This document shows positions 6,706-7,552 of a stretch of DNA of 7,552 bases, piece by piece. How positions within the stretch are numbered: position 1 is the stretch's first letter; every line of letters begins with the position of its first letter. The stretch is from Prevotellaceae bacterium (GTDB lineage: Bacteria > Bacteroidota > Bacteroidia > Bacteroidales > UBA932): NCBI GenBank assembly GCA_031264875.1, contig JAISDK010000198.1, positions 1-7,552 of the forward strand, given 5' to 3'. The position numbers were made by a program, and so were the translations under genes. The notes under the pieces were generated by a model. It was given only the letters and a program-made list of their open reading frames with translations. It made no database searches and was not told the DNA's origin.

Positions 6706-7494
6706 CTAATTTTTTATTTCAACACCGCCAAACGTAACAGACCCCCTGAGAATCAGCTTTCGTGATGTATCGACTGTTTCCGTTATCCTGCGTTCGTCAT
6801 CTATACCTCCCAACATCGATTCGACCTTAACATCCAATAGCCAGCTGTCGGGCACAAAGATAGTTATGCCGCTAAAAACCGCCTCGATATTCAGTATTGT
6901 ATCGCCTTCGGGCAGATATGCTTTTCGCAAATCAAGTTCAATGCCTCCGAAAACCGAATTCAATGTTCCTCCGGTAAATTCGGTATCAATCACAATATAC
7001 CGTCCGTTACTGAAAATACTCGTCTTGGAAAAATCTCCCGCCTGATAATAGTTTTCTTCGTTATGGAAACGGCTGTTATTCCCATAAAAATGACTGTAGC
7101 ACTTATGTGAACGGTGATGGCAGGACGGAGGTGAGGGTTTACATAAAATGTGTAAAATAAAGATAATGCCACTAACAATCAACAACACTGGCCAGTAAAT
7201 TTTTATGAAATTCGTGTCGATATTGCCGAATACGGACGGAAAGATCTTTGCGACCCTCGGAATAATGAAGAATATCCCCAAACAGATGAAAAGCAATCCG
7301 TGAAAATGCAATCCGCGCCGTTTAAAAACAGAACAAACTCCAATAATAATCATAAGCATTTGCCATGAAATGATAATTTTGTTAAACCCGGGCGGTATCA
7401 GCCCGGTATTGGCTGCAATCAGCAAAGCTCCAAACAGAATGAGTATAATACTAAAGATTATTCCCGAATAATGATTCTTTATTTGTGTATTCAT
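6706..7494 (-). CDS. LiaF-like membrane protein (LiaI/LiaF-type TM region plus C-terminal LiaF-like domain)
   Basis: The 262-residue product has four hydrophobic helices at about 11-30, 39-57, 62-79 and 98-117, the arrangement of the LiaI/LiaF-like (DUF5668-type) membrane region. A Cys/His-rich juxtamembrane segment follows (118-144: Cys118, Cys125, His126, His127, His130, Cys132, His135, His144). The C-terminal part, about 158-262, is a repetitive beta-rich domain like the LiaF C-terminus ('cell wall-active antibiotics response' family): FTGGTLNSVFGGIELDL, VFSGITIFVP, SMLGGIDDER and GSVTFGGVEIKN. In Firmicutes LiaF restrains the LiaRS envelope-stress system; a similar restraining role over the adjacent LytTR protein is inference from the neighbourhood. 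The ATG at 7494 is preceded by a promoter-like element and an A/T-rich leader. The LytTR gene follows after 7 bp in the same operon. Confidence 0.85.
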   Translation of the reverse strand: MNTQIKNHYSGIIFSIILILFGALLIAANTGLIPPGFNKIIISWQMLMIIIGVCSVFKRRGLHFHGLLFICLGIFFIIPRVAKIFPSVFGNIDTNFIKIYWPVLLIVSGIIFILHILCKPSPPSCHHRSHKCYSHFYGNNSRFHNEENYYQAGDFSKTSIFSNGRYIVIDTEFTGGTLNSVFGGIELDLRKAYLPEGDTILNIEAVFSGITIFVPDSWLLDVKVESMLGGIDDERRITETVDTSRKLILRGSVTFGGVEIKN

Positions 7495-7495
7495 A

Positions 7496-7511
7496 ATTAC
7501 TATATTACTAT
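7496..7511. repeat. Perfect tandem 8-bp repeat in the leader of the LiaF-like operon
   Basis: ATTACTAT occurs twice back to back (7496-7503 and 7504-7511); on the coding (minus) strand it reads ATAGTAAT twice, ending two bases before the ATG codon. It directly abuts a ten-base homopolymer (T on plus, A on minus, 7511-7520). Both lie between the -7 element and the start codon. Confidence 0.75.
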
Positions 7512-7522
7512 TTTTTTTTTCA

Positions 7523-7530
7523 CAAAAGTA
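7523..7530 (-). promoter_or_regulatory. Bacteroidota -7 promoter element of the LiaF-like/LytTR operon
   Basis: Read on the minus strand, TACTTTTG matches the Bacteroidota -7 consensus TAnnTTTG exactly. It lies 28 bp upstream of the ATG at 7494, so the transcript would begin near or within the A tract at 7511-7520. The expected -33 position falls close to the window edge, where no TTTG is seen. No other gene starts between this site and the end of the window. Confidence 0.6.
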
Positions 7531-7552
7531 AGCATGTTTTCCTGTCTTAAGG

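Overview
The window looks like chromosomal DNA of a member of the Bacteroidota, most likely Bacteroidales. Three sites match the Bacteroidota -7 promoter consensus TAnnTTTG, start codons lack Shine-Dalgarno sequences and sit in A/T-rich leaders, and the protein families fit the phylum: a DPP-IV peptidase, a DUF6089-like outer-membrane protein, and a LytTR protein paired with a LiaF-like protein. The exact genus cannot be told from this sequence. I saw no tRNA or rRNA gene, CRISPR array, insertion sequence or phage gene.

Left part (1-2830, plus strand): the C-terminal part of a dipeptidyl peptidase IV (S9 family, 5' end outside the window) is followed after 12 bp by a complete altronate dehydratase gene (uxaA). 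A weak hairpin with a ten-T run lies just after uxaA and probably ends this unit.

Middle (2831-5846, plus strand): an intergenic stretch of about 200 bp carries a -7 promoter element, followed by prs (ribose-phosphate pyrophosphokinase) and, 23 bp later, nadK (NAD kinase). These two housekeeping enzymes act in nucleotide and NAD(P) synthesis: PRPP made by Prs is used in NAD synthesis, and NadK turns NAD into NADP. A second -7 element then precedes a secreted, DUF6089-like outer-membrane beta-barrel protein.

Right part (5874-7552, minus strand, convergent with the middle part): a two-gene operon reads leftward from a promoter near 7530. The first gene encodes a four-helix membrane protein with a C-terminal LiaF-like domain and a Cys/His-rich juxtamembrane segment. 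Seven bases later comes a four-helix membrane protein joined directly to a LytTR DNA-binding domain, with no kinase or receiver domain. Together they look like a compact membrane-bound sensing and transcription unit, perhaps for envelope stress. This pair is the least ordinary part of the window. The other genes are conventional.
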